From NCBI RefSeq assembly GCF_900290275.1, contig NZ_LT985324.1, positions 201,952-265,951 of the forward strand: 64,000 nucleotides of DNA, given 5' to 3'. Source of the DNA: Prevotella merdae. GTDB taxonomy: Bacteria; Bacteroidota; Bacteroidia; Bacteroidales; Bacteroidaceae. Below the pieces are notes generated by a model. The model was not told where the DNA came from, made no database searches, and saw only the letters and a program-made list of their open reading frames with translations. The position numbers and the translations under genes are program-made. The stretch's first letter is position 1. The number at the start of each line of letters is the position of its first letter. Shown one piece after another: positions 1-7,951 of this stretch.

Positions 1-2
1 CT

Positions 3-725
3 GATGAGGCATGGGAGGAGGCGAAGCAGAAGACTTTCAGCAAGTATGCTATGAGCAAGAGTCTGCAATACGTGCGTCGCTGCGTGGAGATGTTCGAGCA
101 GACTAACCGTGCCAAATACTATAGCGACTTGCGAGAGTTTGTATTTGAGTCGTCGGTGGAGGATTTCTGTGATGTTTCAGATGCCGAAGTGGTGGTATCT
201 ACAGTCCATAAGTCGAAAGGTCGTGAGTTTGACAATGTGTATATGCTGATATCCGATAAATTCAATCACACTGACGATCTACTGCGTAGATATTACGTAG
301 GAATAACCCGAGCTAAGCATAATCTGTATATCCATACCAATGGTGACGTATTCGACAGTATACATAATTGTCAGCGCATCATGGATTCTCATCAATACGC
401 TGTGCCGGAGGAAATTGTGCTGCAACTCTCGCACAAGGATGTATATCTTGATTATTTCAAATATAGCAAACAGGAAGTTCTTGCCTTGCGTAGTGGTGAC
501 GAACTTACTTATAAAGCTCCATATCTGTGTTGTGCTCCAACAGGCAAAGCCATAGCCCGACTCTCACAAGGCATGATAGACAAACTTGCCAAATGGGAGA
601 CTAAGGGTTATAATGTTGCATCGGCAAGCGTACGCTTTATTGTGGCATGGAAATCAAAGAATGCAGCAAAAGAAGAAAAAGAATTGGCTGTTCTGCTTGC
701 TGACTTGAAGTTGAGAAAGGTTTAA
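3..725 (+). CDS. Superfamily 1 (UvrD-type) DNA helicase, C-terminal part
   Basis: The reading frame is open from base 3, so the gene begins before the window and only its last 240 codons are present. Helicase motifs are visible: a motif V-like stretch STVHKSKGREFDNVY followed by motif VI YVGITRAKHNLYI, which together mark the UvrD/Rep C-terminal RecA-like domain that couples ATP hydrolysis to DNA unwinding. The last 75 residues are basic and may contact DNA. Bacteroidota carry large RecQ-UvrD fusion helicases that end this way, but the part that would decide this lies outside the window. The gene ends at a strong hairpin (740-786) shared with the convergent blaR1-like gene. Confidence 0.8.
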   Translation, partial: DEAWEEAKQKTFSKYAMSKSLQYVRRCVEMFEQTNRAKYYSDLREFVFESSVEDFCDVSDAEVVVSTVHKSKGREFDNVYMLISDKFNHTDDLLRRYYVGITRAKHNLYIHTNGDVFDSIHNCQRIMDSHQYAVPEEIVLQLSHKDVYLDYFKYSKQEVLALRSGDELTYKAPYLCCAPTGKAIARLSQGMIDKLAKWETKGYNVASASVRFIVAWKSKNAAKEEKELAVLLADLKLRKV

Positions 726-739
726 GTGTTAATACACAA

Positions 740-786
740 AAAAGGGAATGTAAAAATACAGCAACAGTATTCTTACATTCCCTTTT
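740..786. terminator. Bidirectional terminator between helicase and blaR1-like gene
   Basis: A long inverted repeat has arms AAAAGGGAATGTAA and TTACATTCCCTTTT, extended inward by AATAC/GTATT after one mismatch. It sits between two convergent stop codons (725 and 792). A-runs on one side and T-runs on the other let it act in both directions. Confidence 0.85.
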
Positions 787-791
787 CTCAA

Positions 792-2045
792 TTATTTTTG
801 TCTGAAGGTTATCGGCACAAAGTACTTCACATCAACGGGCTTGCCCTTTTGCTTGCCTGGTTCCCATGCTGGCATAGACTTAACCACACGCATAGCCTCG
901 TTGTCAAGCACATCATATCCGGTTGACTTTTCAATGTAGACGTCGCTAACTGTTCCGTCTTTTCCAACAACAAATCCTACAACTGCTTTGCCTTGCTGCT
1001 TGGCTTTGACAGCAGACTCTGGATATTTCATATTCATCATAAGAAATTCCATCATTGCTTTGTTTCCGCCCTTAAATTCTGGCATCACCTCAACTTTGTC
1101 AGAGGATTTAATGTCAGACTGTTTTGTCTGCATATTGTTTGTTGATATGCTGTTTGCTGTGGTGTTTGCTGCTTTTGCCATACTGCTCATGTCTGAAGTG
1201 TTGGCAAATACGCTTACTGCCAGTGTTGCCACTGGGATAACGAACAATGCCTTGAGCATCATCCATCTGTTTGATTTTTTCTGGTTCATCATAATGATTC
1301 TTCGTTTTAGTGACTCTTTGTTAAGGTTGTTGGCAAAGGGCTGCAGACGATTGCCAACCGCCTTTATTACAAGAAATTGTTGATATTGTGTTGCATCAAT
1401 GCCTTTGTTTAATACTGCCTCATCCACCTCAAACTCGTGTATGGCTTTCAGATTCTTGCCTATCAGCCACACGAAAGGATTGAACCACTGTATGATAGTG
1501 GCTACTTGAAGAATGATGAGGTCAATGTAGTGCCTTAAGCGTATGTGCTCCTGTTCATGTGTGAGTATGAACCCACGGTTGTTGGCATAGTCGTCGCGGC
1601 TCATCACTATGTAGTGGAAGAAGCAGAACGGACTTATTGTATAATCGGTAAGAACTATGGTGTTGCCTCTATTGTCGGCGATCTGCTCGCATTTGCGCAA
1701 ACGCAGTATCAGAGAGGCTGTTTGAACCACTGTCATTGTGAATATAGCCACGACACCTATTATATATATACAGATCATGATGTCAGCCAAATTCCATATC
1801 GACTGTTCGCTTCCATTGCCGTCTATCATTATTTCTGGTAGTTGTACTGCTTGGCGAAGCATATTTACTGTTGGATTTGTGCCGCCCGTGAAGTGAATAA
1901 ACGGAACAAAAAATGAAAGGATCAGACATCCAAGTATGATTATTCGGTTGAGCCGATGAAATGTCTCCTTCTCAAGCAATGGCATGATGCAAACGTATAG
2001 CATAGCCAATACCAAGGCTGATTTTATAATATAAGGTAGAATCAT
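792..2045 (-). CDS. BlaR1-family M56 membrane metallopeptidase with C-terminal TonB domain
   Basis: The 417-residue protein has N-terminal membrane segments (about residues 5-50 and 85-115), a zinc-peptidase motif HEQEH at 163-167, another membrane segment near 270-285, and a TonB-like C-terminal domain from about 320 (KYPESAV, GFVVGKDGTVSDV, MPAWEPGKQKGKPV). Known BlaR1/MecR1 proteins sense a signal outside the cell and cleave the BlaI/MecI repressor. Here the usual penicillin-binding sensor domain is replaced by a TonB domain, a Bacteroidota arrangement whose ligand is unknown. It overlaps the upstream blaI-like gene by 4 bp, so the two are translationally coupled. No beta-lactamase gene is adjacent, so the regulon is unclear. 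Confidence 0.85.
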   Translation of the reverse strand: MILPYIIKSALVLAMLYVCIMPLLEKETFHRLNRIIILGCLILSFFVPFIHFTGGTNPTVNMLRQAVQLPEIMIDGNGSEQSIWNLADIMICIYIIGVVAIFTMTVVQTASLILRLRKCEQIADNRGNTIVLTDYTISPFCFFHYIVMSRDDYANNRGFILTHEQEHIRLRHYIDLIILQVATIIQWFNPFVWLIGKNLKAIHEFEVDEAVLNKGIDATQYQQFLVIKAVGNRLQPFANNLNKESLKRRIIMMNQKKSNRWMMLKALFVIPVATLAVSVFANTSDMSSMAKAANTTANSISTNNMQTKQSDIKSSDKVEVMPEFKGGNKAMMEFLMMNMKYPESAVKAKQQGKAVVGFVVGKDGTVSDVYIEKSTGYDVLDNEAMRVVKSMPAWEPGKQKGKPVDVKYFVPITFRQK

Positions 2046-2455
2046 AGTTCTTCTGTTTTTGAATTGTCTCTTTTCTCCGTTCCTTTGTCTATCAGACTTA
2101 GTATCTCCTCCAGTTCCTCGTCCGAGATATTCTCTTCTTTCACAAAGAACGAAATGAGCGAGTGAAGACTGCCGCCAAAGAACGATTTCTTTACTTCCTT
2201 CATAGCATGACGTGTGTATTCGGCTCTTGTTATTAAAGGCGAAAACACGTATGTCTTGCCTCCACCATCGCGTTTATAAGATGTTACGTACTTCTTGTGC
2301 GTAAGAATTTTCATAAATGTGGCGATAGTGGAGTAGGCGGGACGTGGTTCGGGATAAACGTCTATTATCTCGTGCGTTGTCATACCACAACCTTTATCCC
2401 ACAGAATATTCATTATCTGCATCTCGGCACGTGTTAATGTATTGAAATCTTTCAT
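2042..2455 (-). CDS. BlaI/MecI-family transcriptional repressor
   Basis: The 137-residue protein opens with LTRAEMQIMNILWDKG and continues with HEIIDVYPEPRPAYSTIATFMKILTHKKYV, the winged-helix DNA-binding domain of BlaI/MecI repressors. A helical dimerisation tail follows (residues about 85-130). Family members bind as dimers and are inactivated by the partner M56 peptidase, which is the next gene and overlaps this one by 4 bp. A -7 box (TATCTTTG on the minus strand, 2505-2512) lies about 50 bp upstream of the start. Autoregulation is likely from family knowledge but no operator was identified. Confidence 0.88.
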   Translation of the reverse strand: MKDFNTLTRAEMQIMNILWDKGCGMTTHEIIDVYPEPRPAYSTIATFMKILTHKKYVTSYKRDGGGKTYVFSPLITRAEYTRHAMKEVKKSFFGGSLHSLISFFVKEENISDEELEEILSLIDKGTEKRDNSKTEEL

Positions 2456-2504
2456 GTTTATATATGATTGAGGGGTTTATCTAATGTTTTAGATTTTCTA
2501 TTGG

Positions 2505-2512
2505 CAAAGATA
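2505..2512 (-). promoter_or_regulatory. Promoter -7 box for blaI-blaR1-like pair
   Basis: The minus strand reads TATCTTTG, a full match to the Bacteroides -7 consensus TAnnTTTG. No TTTG is found 19-21 bp upstream, so only the -7 half is supported. The predicted start site near 2499 leaves a leader of about 45 nt. Confidence 0.5.
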
Positions 2513-2631
2513 CTTTAAATGCCCATTTGTTGGTTGCGGATACACACAAAAACTGTTTGTGGAATATCGATTTTAACGTATGTTGTTAGATATTAGTTTC
2601 GAATTATTAGATATTAACTGGCAATTAAATT

Positions 2632-2700
2632 AAAAAAAATGTCCCAACCCTTCATCACGAAGAGCTGAGACCCAGATAGCTAATTAATGAGAAAAAACTA
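2632..2700 (-). ncRNA. Candidate small RNA, about 69 nt
   Basis: A complete small transcription unit is visible on the minus strand in the 374-bp gap between blaI and the C11 peptidase gene. A -7 box TATCTTTG (2706-2713) is followed by about 35 nt, then a 13-bp stem (GTCTCAGCTCTTC with GAAGGGTTGGGAC, G-T pairs allowed, loop GTGAT) and a run of eight T. No ORF lies inside. It could instead be only the terminator of the upstream peptidase gene, with the -7 box there by chance, because the -33 element is poor. No Rfam family was recognised. The rest of the gap shows nothing clear. Confidence 0.45.
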
Positions 2701-2705
2701 CGATG

Positions 2706-2713
2706 CAAAGATA
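2706..2713 (-). promoter_or_regulatory. -7 box of the candidate small RNA at 2632-2700
   Basis: TATCTTTG on the minus strand matches the Bacteroides -7 consensus. The nearest upstream TTTG is only 15 bp away, shorter than the usual 19-21. Confidence 0.4.
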
Positions 2714-2829
2714 CGACTTTACTTTAGACAAAAAAAATCCATAGCGCATCTTTTATGTTTAAATTACTTAAAAGCGTAATTGTTTACCAATCCTTAAGAC
2801 ATTTCAACCAAGTTGAGGCGCGTTTAGGC

Positions 2830-4011
2830 TTAATGCGTGGCGTTCCACCAAGCTGTTTGCTTCTTTGTCTTAATGGCACTTGAATTAATCGAAGGGTCGG
2901 ATATGGTAAGACCAGAGTATTCCTTAAGCTTCAGTGATTTATTTCCTGCCCCTGAGTATATCATGCCCGTTGTACCTTTATACGGCACAAGCTTATCAAG
3001 CAACTTTGTACCTTCTGCATAAGTGTTGGCATCATTGCCGCACAAAACACGCAGATAACTACCGAAGTCGAAGTAAACGGTAGGGTCGAAGTGTTCCACA
3101 TCGAGGTCTTGTACATCGTCTATCTTGTCTATGTCGAAGGTGTGTGTGTTGTTGACCGTTTTCATAAATGTAGCCATCGTTTCTGTTTGGCTCAAATCGG
3201 TCACGGCAATAGTGCCATATGGCATAGGTTGGATTCCGCTTTTATATGTGATATAGAATTTAGTGAAGTCTTCGCATAGCGCTTCGTAGTTGGGATTGTC
3301 GGCAAGCATATACTTCAATATAAGGTGATATGGCATACCATATCCCATCATCTCGCTTGTGGAAGCAATGAGATAGTTGGATGATTCTCTCAGTTGGTAA
3401 GCCACTTCTATTCCCGACATATAGCAGTCGTCGAACAGTATGAAGTTCATCTTCATTCCAGCATTCTTTATACCTTCGTTAAAGTTGGATATATCTATAG
3501 GTATGGCTGTACCACCAAAGTAGCGTGTTTGAGTGCTTTTAGGTTTAGGCATCCATCCCTCTCCGTGGCAACCAATAATCATAGAGTAGTTGTCGGCAGG
3601 TGCCATTTGCTTAATGCTGGTAAGCAAAGATGTTATGCCGTCGGGTATTGTATAGTCGTAGTCGGTGTATGTCTTTAGGGTGTCGCGTTGGCATTTGCCT
3701 TTGTTTTTGTTATAGCCTATATATATAAGGTGGCTTGTCTTGATGTTCTCAGATATGAAGACAATAAGCTGCGAGTTGCCAAGTCCTTTCTCTTGTTCAA
3801 TAGCTCGCTCCATGTCTTCAATGTTTCCCTTCAAGCTATAGTACAGACTATTGCCGCCATTGTTGTTGGCTGTATATGGCATAAATACAAACAAGGTGTT
3901 CTTAGTCTTGGTAGGCACAAATGGTTTTACCGGATTTACTGGATCGTCGTTACCGCCACACGATGCAAGGACGATGATGGCGAAAAGTATTAGGAAGAAA
4001 TGTTTAAGCAT
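2830..4011 (-). CDS. Clostripain-type (C11) cysteine peptidase lipoprotein
   Basis: The 393-residue protein starts with a lipoprotein signal (MLKHFFLILFAIIVLASC, lipid-modified Cys18), so it should sit on a membrane facing out of the cytoplasm. The C11 catalytic pair is visible: His149 in IIGCHGEGW and Cys196 in ILFDDCYMSG. C11 enzymes cleave after arginine or lysine, and Bacteroidales members often mature surface proteins or degrade host peptides. The exact substrate cannot be inferred. It is a single gene, separated from valS by a MITE-like hairpin and from blaI by 374 bp. Confidence 0.85.
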   Translation of the reverse strand: MLKHFFLILFAIIVLASCGGNDDPVNPVKPFVPTKTKNTLFVFMPYTANNNGGNSLYYSLKGNIEDMERAIEQEKGLGNSQLIVFISENIKTSHLIYIGYNKNKGKCQRDTLKTYTDYDYTIPDGITSLLTSIKQMAPADNYSMIIGCHGEGWMPKPKSTQTRYFGGTAIPIDISNFNEGIKNAGMKMNFILFDDCYMSGIEVAYQLRESSNYLIASTSEMMGYGMPYHLILKYMLADNPNYEALCEDFTKFYITYKSGIQPMPYGTIAVTDLSQTETMATFMKTVNNTHTFDIDKIDDVQDLDVEHFDPTVYFDFGSYLRVLCGNDANTYAEGTKLLDKLVPYKGTTGMIYSGAGNKSLKLKEYSGLTISDPSINSSAIKTKKQTAWWNATH

Positions 4012-4034
4012 ATAAAGAAAGGGTTTTAAAAAGA

Positions 4035-4112
4035 AGAGGGTGTCAAAAGAGAAGTTAAAGGTAGTTGGGCATAGCCCAACTTCCTATAACTCCTATTTTG
4101 ATACACCCTTTT
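4035..4112. repeat. Short MITE-like inverted repeat, copy C
   Basis: The left end AGAGGGTGTCAAAAGAGAAG and the right end, which contains CTCCTATTTTGATACACCC, are imperfect inverted copies of the ends of the larger element at 51626-51835. The centre is a GTTGGGC/GCCCAAC hairpin. It lies between valS and the C11 peptidase gene, both on the minus strand, and folds into one long stem that can serve as the valS terminator. Confidence 0.7.
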
Positions 4113-4115
4113 ATA

Positions 4116-6827
4116 TTATTTATTTCTCAACGCTGCCAGCGATTCCTTCAGCGCTGCAATCTTCTCCTCAGAGTCGCTCTGCTTTTTGCGCTCCATGGCT
4201 ACAACAGCCTCAGGAGCATGAGCTACAAACTTCTCGTTAGACAGCTTCTTCTTAACGCCTGCAAGGAATCCTTCAAGGTGCTTGAGCTGAGCCTCCTGCT
4301 TGGCAATCTCAGCCTCAACGTCAATCATATCGCCAAGAGGTACAGCAAACTCGTCTGTTCCTACCATGAAGGCAGAAGCAGTAGCGTCCTTCTCGGCCAC
4401 TACATTAATGGCAGAAAGATTAGCCATTTTGCTGATGACAGAAGCGTAAGCCTCGAAATTGTTCTGACCTACAACCTGAAGCACAAGAGCATCCTTGTTA
4501 GGAATATTCTTCTGATTGCGCACGGTGCGCACGCCACCAACAATCTGCTTAACGCTTTCGATATCGTTTACCACAGCGTTGTCATCATCAGAAGGAACAT
4601 CAAGTTTCAGTTCGGCACGCATAATTGATTCGCCCTCATTACGGTCATATATGTGCTGCCACAACTCCTCTGTGATGAATGGCATGAATGGGTGTAGCAT
4701 CTTCAATAGAGTCTCAAAGAACGAGAGAGTCTGATTGTATGTTGTGGCATCGATAGGTGATCCGTATGCAGGCTTAACCATTTCGAGATACCAGCTTGAG
4801 AACTCATCCCAGAACAACTTGTATACAGCCATCAGCGCCTCTGATATACGATACTTAGAGAAGAGGTCGTTAACCTCGGCATTGGTTTGCTTAAGCTTAG
4901 CCTCAAACCACTTGGCTGCAATAGCATTAGCTTCAGGCTGTTCGCCTTCGGCTACCTGCCATCCCTTAACAAGGCGGAATGCATTCCATATTTTATTGTT
5001 GAAGTTGCGTCCCTGTTCACACAAGCTCTCGTCAAATAGAATATCGTTGCCGGCAGGAGCAGATAACATCATACCCATGCGCACACCGTCGGCACCGTAT
5101 TTCTCGATAAGACCAATTGGGTCGGGCGAGTTGCCAAGACTCTTAGACATCTTACGGCCAAGTTTGTCGCGCACGATACCTGTGAAGTAAACATTGCGGA
5201 AAGGCACATCCTTCATATACTCCTCGCCAGCCATAATCATACGTGCTACCCAGAAGAAGATGATGTCTGGACCAGTTACAAGGTCGCTTGTTGGGTAATA
5301 GTACTTAATCTCCTCGTTTCCAGGGTTGTTAATACCGTTGAACAGAGATATAGGCCAAAGCCATGAAGAGAACCATGTGTCGAGAGCGTCCTCGTCGTGA
5401 ACAAGCTGATCGGCTGTGATGTTCTCGTAACCCTTAATCTTGCGGGCTTCCTCAAGAGCCTCTTCCTTAGTAAGCGCTACAACATACTTCTCCTCTTCGC
5501 CCTCAGCTGTTGGGAGGAAGTAGGCAGGTATGCGATGACCCCACCAAAGCTGACGTGAGATACACCAGTCCTGAATGTTCTCCAACCAGTTGCGGTAGGT
5601 TGTTACGTATTTAGTTGGGTGGAACTTAATCTTGCCTTCAAGTACTGGAGGCAGAGCTATATCAGCAAAGTGCTTCATTGAGAGGAACCATTGCTTACAT
5701 AGACGTGGCTCAACAGCCGTATCCTGGTTACGCTCCGAATAGCCCACCTTGTTGTCATAGTCCTCAATCTTCTCCATAAGGCCAGCTGCCTTAAGGTCCT
5801 CAGCAATCTGCTTGCGCACATCCATACGGTCCATACCTACGTACATGCCAGCAGCCTCAGATATGGTTCCATCTGGGTTGAAGATGTCGATTGTCTCAAG
5901 ATTATGTGTCTTGCCAAGTGCGTAGTCGTTGACATCATGTGCAGGAGTAACCTTCAAGCATCCTGTACCAAACTCGATATCTACATAACGGTCTTCGATA
6001 ACAGGAATAACGCGGTTTACTAAAGGCACAATAACCTTATGACCACGCAACCACTGATTCTTCGGGTCCTTAGGGTTTACACACATAGCTGTATCGCCCA
6101 TGATTGTCTCTGGACGTGTAGTTGCAACAACAGCATAGTAGCGACCATCGGCATCCTGATGCAGAACCTCGCCCTCGCAACCTGTAGGTACAACAGGGTT
6201 TGTGTCGGTATCGGCTACATAGTAGCGCAAGTTAAACAGATGACTCTTCTCGTCACGATAGATAACCTCTTCGGTAGAAAGCACAGTCTGAGCCTTAGGA
6301 TCCCAGTTTACCATACGCAGACCACGGTAGATGAGACCCTTCTTGTACAGGTCGACAAATACCTTGAGCACGCTCTCCGAACGCTCTTCGTCCATAGTAA
6401 AAGCTGTGCGATCCCAGTCACAACTTGCGCCAAGTCGACGTAGCTGTTTTAGGATAATGCCTCCATGCTCGTTAGTCCAGTTCCAAGCATGCTCAAGGAA
6501 CTGCTCGCGTGTAAGGTCGCGTTTCTTTATGCCCTGTTCGGCAAGGCGGTTTACTACCTTAGCCTCGGTAGCGATAGATGCGTGGTCGGTGCCAGGTACC
6601 CAACAAGCATTCTTTCCCTCCATACGTGCTCTACGTACAAGGATATCCTGAATAGTATTGTTAAGCATATGGCCCATATGCAGCACGCCAGTAACGTTTG
6701 GCGGCGGTATAACGATAGTGTAGGGTTCGCGTCCGTCGGGCTTGCTGCTAAATAGCTTATTGTCAAGCCAGTACTGATACCATTTCGACTCCACTGCTTG
6801 TGGGTCGTACTTACTTGCTAATTCCAT
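4116..6827 (-). CDS. valS: Valine--tRNA ligase
   Basis: The 903-residue class I aminoacyl-tRNA synthetase charges tRNA-Val with valine in the cytoplasm. The signatures are complete: HIGH-type HMGH (residues 50-53, within [16 protein letters not shown]), the KMSKS loop ([12 protein letters not shown], near residue 559), the editing domain ([14 protein letters not shown]), the anticodon-binding domain, and a C-terminal coiled coil with the alternating charge typical of ValRS ([18 protein letters not shown]). Length fits the family. A -7 box TAATTTTG at 6896-6903 (minus strand) lies about 70 bp upstream. No T-box leader was seen. Confidence 0.98.
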   Translation of the reverse strand: MELASKYDPQAVESKWYQYWLDNKLFSSKPDGREPYTIVIPPPNVTGVLHMGHMLNNTIQDILVRRARMEGKNACWVPGTDHASIATEAKVVNRLAEQGIKKRDLTREQFLEHAWNWTNEHGGIILKQLRRLGASCDWDRTAFTMDEERSESVLKVFVDLYKKGLIYRGLRMVNWDPKAQTVLSTEEVIYRDEKSHLFNLRYYVADTDTNPVVPTGCEGEVLHQDADGRYYAVVATTRPETIMGDTAMCVNPKDPKNQWLRGHKVIVPLVNRVIPVIEDRYVDIEFGTGCLKVTPAHDVNDYALGKTHNLETIDIFNPDGTISEAAGMYVGMDRMDVRKQIAEDLKAAGLMEKIEDYDNKVGYSERNQDTAVEPRLCKQWFLSMKHFADIALPPVLEGKIKFHPTKYVTTYRNWLENIQDWCISRQLWWGHRIPAYFLPTAEGEEEKYVVALTKEEALEEARKIKGYENITADQLVHDEDALDTWFSSWLWPISLFNGINNPGNEEIKYYYPTSDLVTGPDIIFFWVARMIMAGEEYMKDVPFRNVYFTGIVRDKLGRKMSKSLGNSPDPIGLIEKYGADGVRMGMMLSAPAGNDILFDESLCEQGRNFNNKIWNAFRLVKGWQVAEGEQPEANAIAAKWFEAKLKQTNAEVNDLFSKYRISEALMAVYKLFWDEFSSWYLEMVKPAYGSPIDATTYNQTLSFFETLLKMLHPFMPFITEELWQHIYDRNEGESIMRAELKLDVPSDDDNAVVNDIESVKQIVGGVRTVRNQKNIPNKDALVLQVVGQNNFEAYASVISKMANLSAINVVAEKDATASAFMVGTDEFAVPLGDMIDVEAEIAKQEAQLKHLEGFLAGVKKKLSNEKFVAHAPEAVVAMERKKQSDSEEKIAALKESLAALRNK

Positions 6828-6980
6828 AAGTGTTTTTATTATTTATTTTTTTTCTTTGTTTTATTGCTTATGATCCATAAATTGGATATTCCTTGCAAAA
6901 TTAGTAAAAAAGCGTGTAATTCGGCTATTAATATGCCACTATTTGCTGTATATATAGTATAGTAGGCTTTTTATTATCAA

Positions 6981-7763
6981 CTAAATAATGCCGAAATGTC
7001 TAAGTGCATTGGCTATGCCATCCTCGTCTACGCTTGTAGTAACGTAGCTGGCATTGGCTTTTACCTTGTCCAAAGCATTGCCCATAGCCACACTTGTGCC
7101 AGCAGCTTTCAGCATAGAAATGTCGTTGCCGCCATCGCCAAATGCCATTGTCTCACTAATGTCTATACCAAGCTTCTGTGCTATGGCGCGTATGCCGTTA
7201 GCCTTATCGGCATTGCTATTGTTGATATCGCAGAAAGCTGGGTGCCATCGTGCCGATGCGCAACTCTTTAGCTGAGGCTTGATAATATCTTCTTCGTCCT
7301 CGGTTATGAAGGGTGTTATTTGCAGTACGCCCTGGTTTATAACCTCGTCCATAGACACATCAAACTTGTTGTAGGTAACGTTGAGCAGATTACGGAAGAT
7401 ATCCTCAAACCTTTCATCACGGTTTATAAGTTGTATATCCTCTCTTCCTACCACTACTGCCGGCAAGCCGTGTTGCTTGCAAAAGTCTATAAGAGCTTCC
7501 ACTTCGGCTTTGGGTATAAGATCCTCGCGCACAACCTCGCCTTTGTAAGTGCATAGGGCGCCAGTGGCAAGGATATATCCGTCCATAAGATGTTCTACCT
7601 CGGGTATGTTGTTGAGCAATTGTATAGGTCGACCAGTGGCAATGAATAGCTTTACGCCACGTTTTTTTGCCTCTTCAAGTGCTTCAACTGTGGATGTGGG
7701 AATTTTGTGTGTGTTGAAACTTACAAGTGTGCCGTCAACATCAAAGAATAGTGCTTTAATCAT
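6981..7763 (-). CDS. Cof-type HAD-superfamily phosphatase
   Basis: The 260-residue protein has the HAD motifs in order: I, FFDVDGTL at the N-terminus with the nucleophile and acid Asp; II, ATGRP; and IV, FGDGGNDISMLKAAG. Together with the large inserted cap these mark the Cof/YbiV subfamily, cytoplasmic magnesium-dependent phosphatases of sugar phosphates, flavin precursors or similar small molecules. The substrate is not predictable. The frame opens earlier at a GTG (7778), but the ATG at 7763 fits the family and lies 27 bp from a consensus promoter. It is followed by valS on the same strand after 153 bp. Confidence 0.88.
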   Translation of the reverse strand: MIKALFFDVDGTLVSFNTHKIPTSTVEALEEAKKRGVKLFIATGRPIQLLNNIPEVEHLMDGYILATGALCTYKGEVVREDLIPKAEVEALIDFCKQHGLPAVVVGREDIQLINRDERFEDIFRNLLNVTYNKFDVSMDEVINQGVLQITPFITEDEEDIIKPQLKSCASARWHPAFCDINNSNADKANGIRAIAQKLGIDISETMAFGDGGNDISMLKAAGTSVAMGNALDKVKANASYVTTSVDEDGIANALRHFGII

Positions 7764-7789
7764 ATATATAGTACTCACGTTATCGTATG

Positions 7790-7820
7790 CAAAATTACAA
7801 CCATTTATTTAATAGACAAA
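7790..7820 (-). promoter_or_regulatory. Consensus promoter of the HAD phosphatase gene
   Basis: Reading the minus strand, TTTG (7820-7817), exactly 19 bp, then TAATTTTG (7797-7790). This is a full match to the Bacteroides housekeeping promoter. The predicted RNA start is about 20 nt before the ATG at 7763. Confidence 0.8.
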
Positions 7821-7951
7821 ATTAAAACAGGCAGAAATCGTGTGATTGTGTTAGGAGGGTTGGAATTAAATTAGTACTTTTGTAGGAATTTAATTTAAGT
7901 CAACTTTTTTAGTCGACTCATTCACTTTAAACAACAAGCATATCGGTATAT

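Noticed and set aside
4012..4115. tRNA gene or riboswitch behind valS
   Set aside because: The structure is a simple long hairpin whose ends match the MITE-like family.
6828..6980. T-box leader in front of valS
   Set aside because: No T-box sequence or specifier stem-loop was seen, and such leaders are not usual in Bacteroidota.
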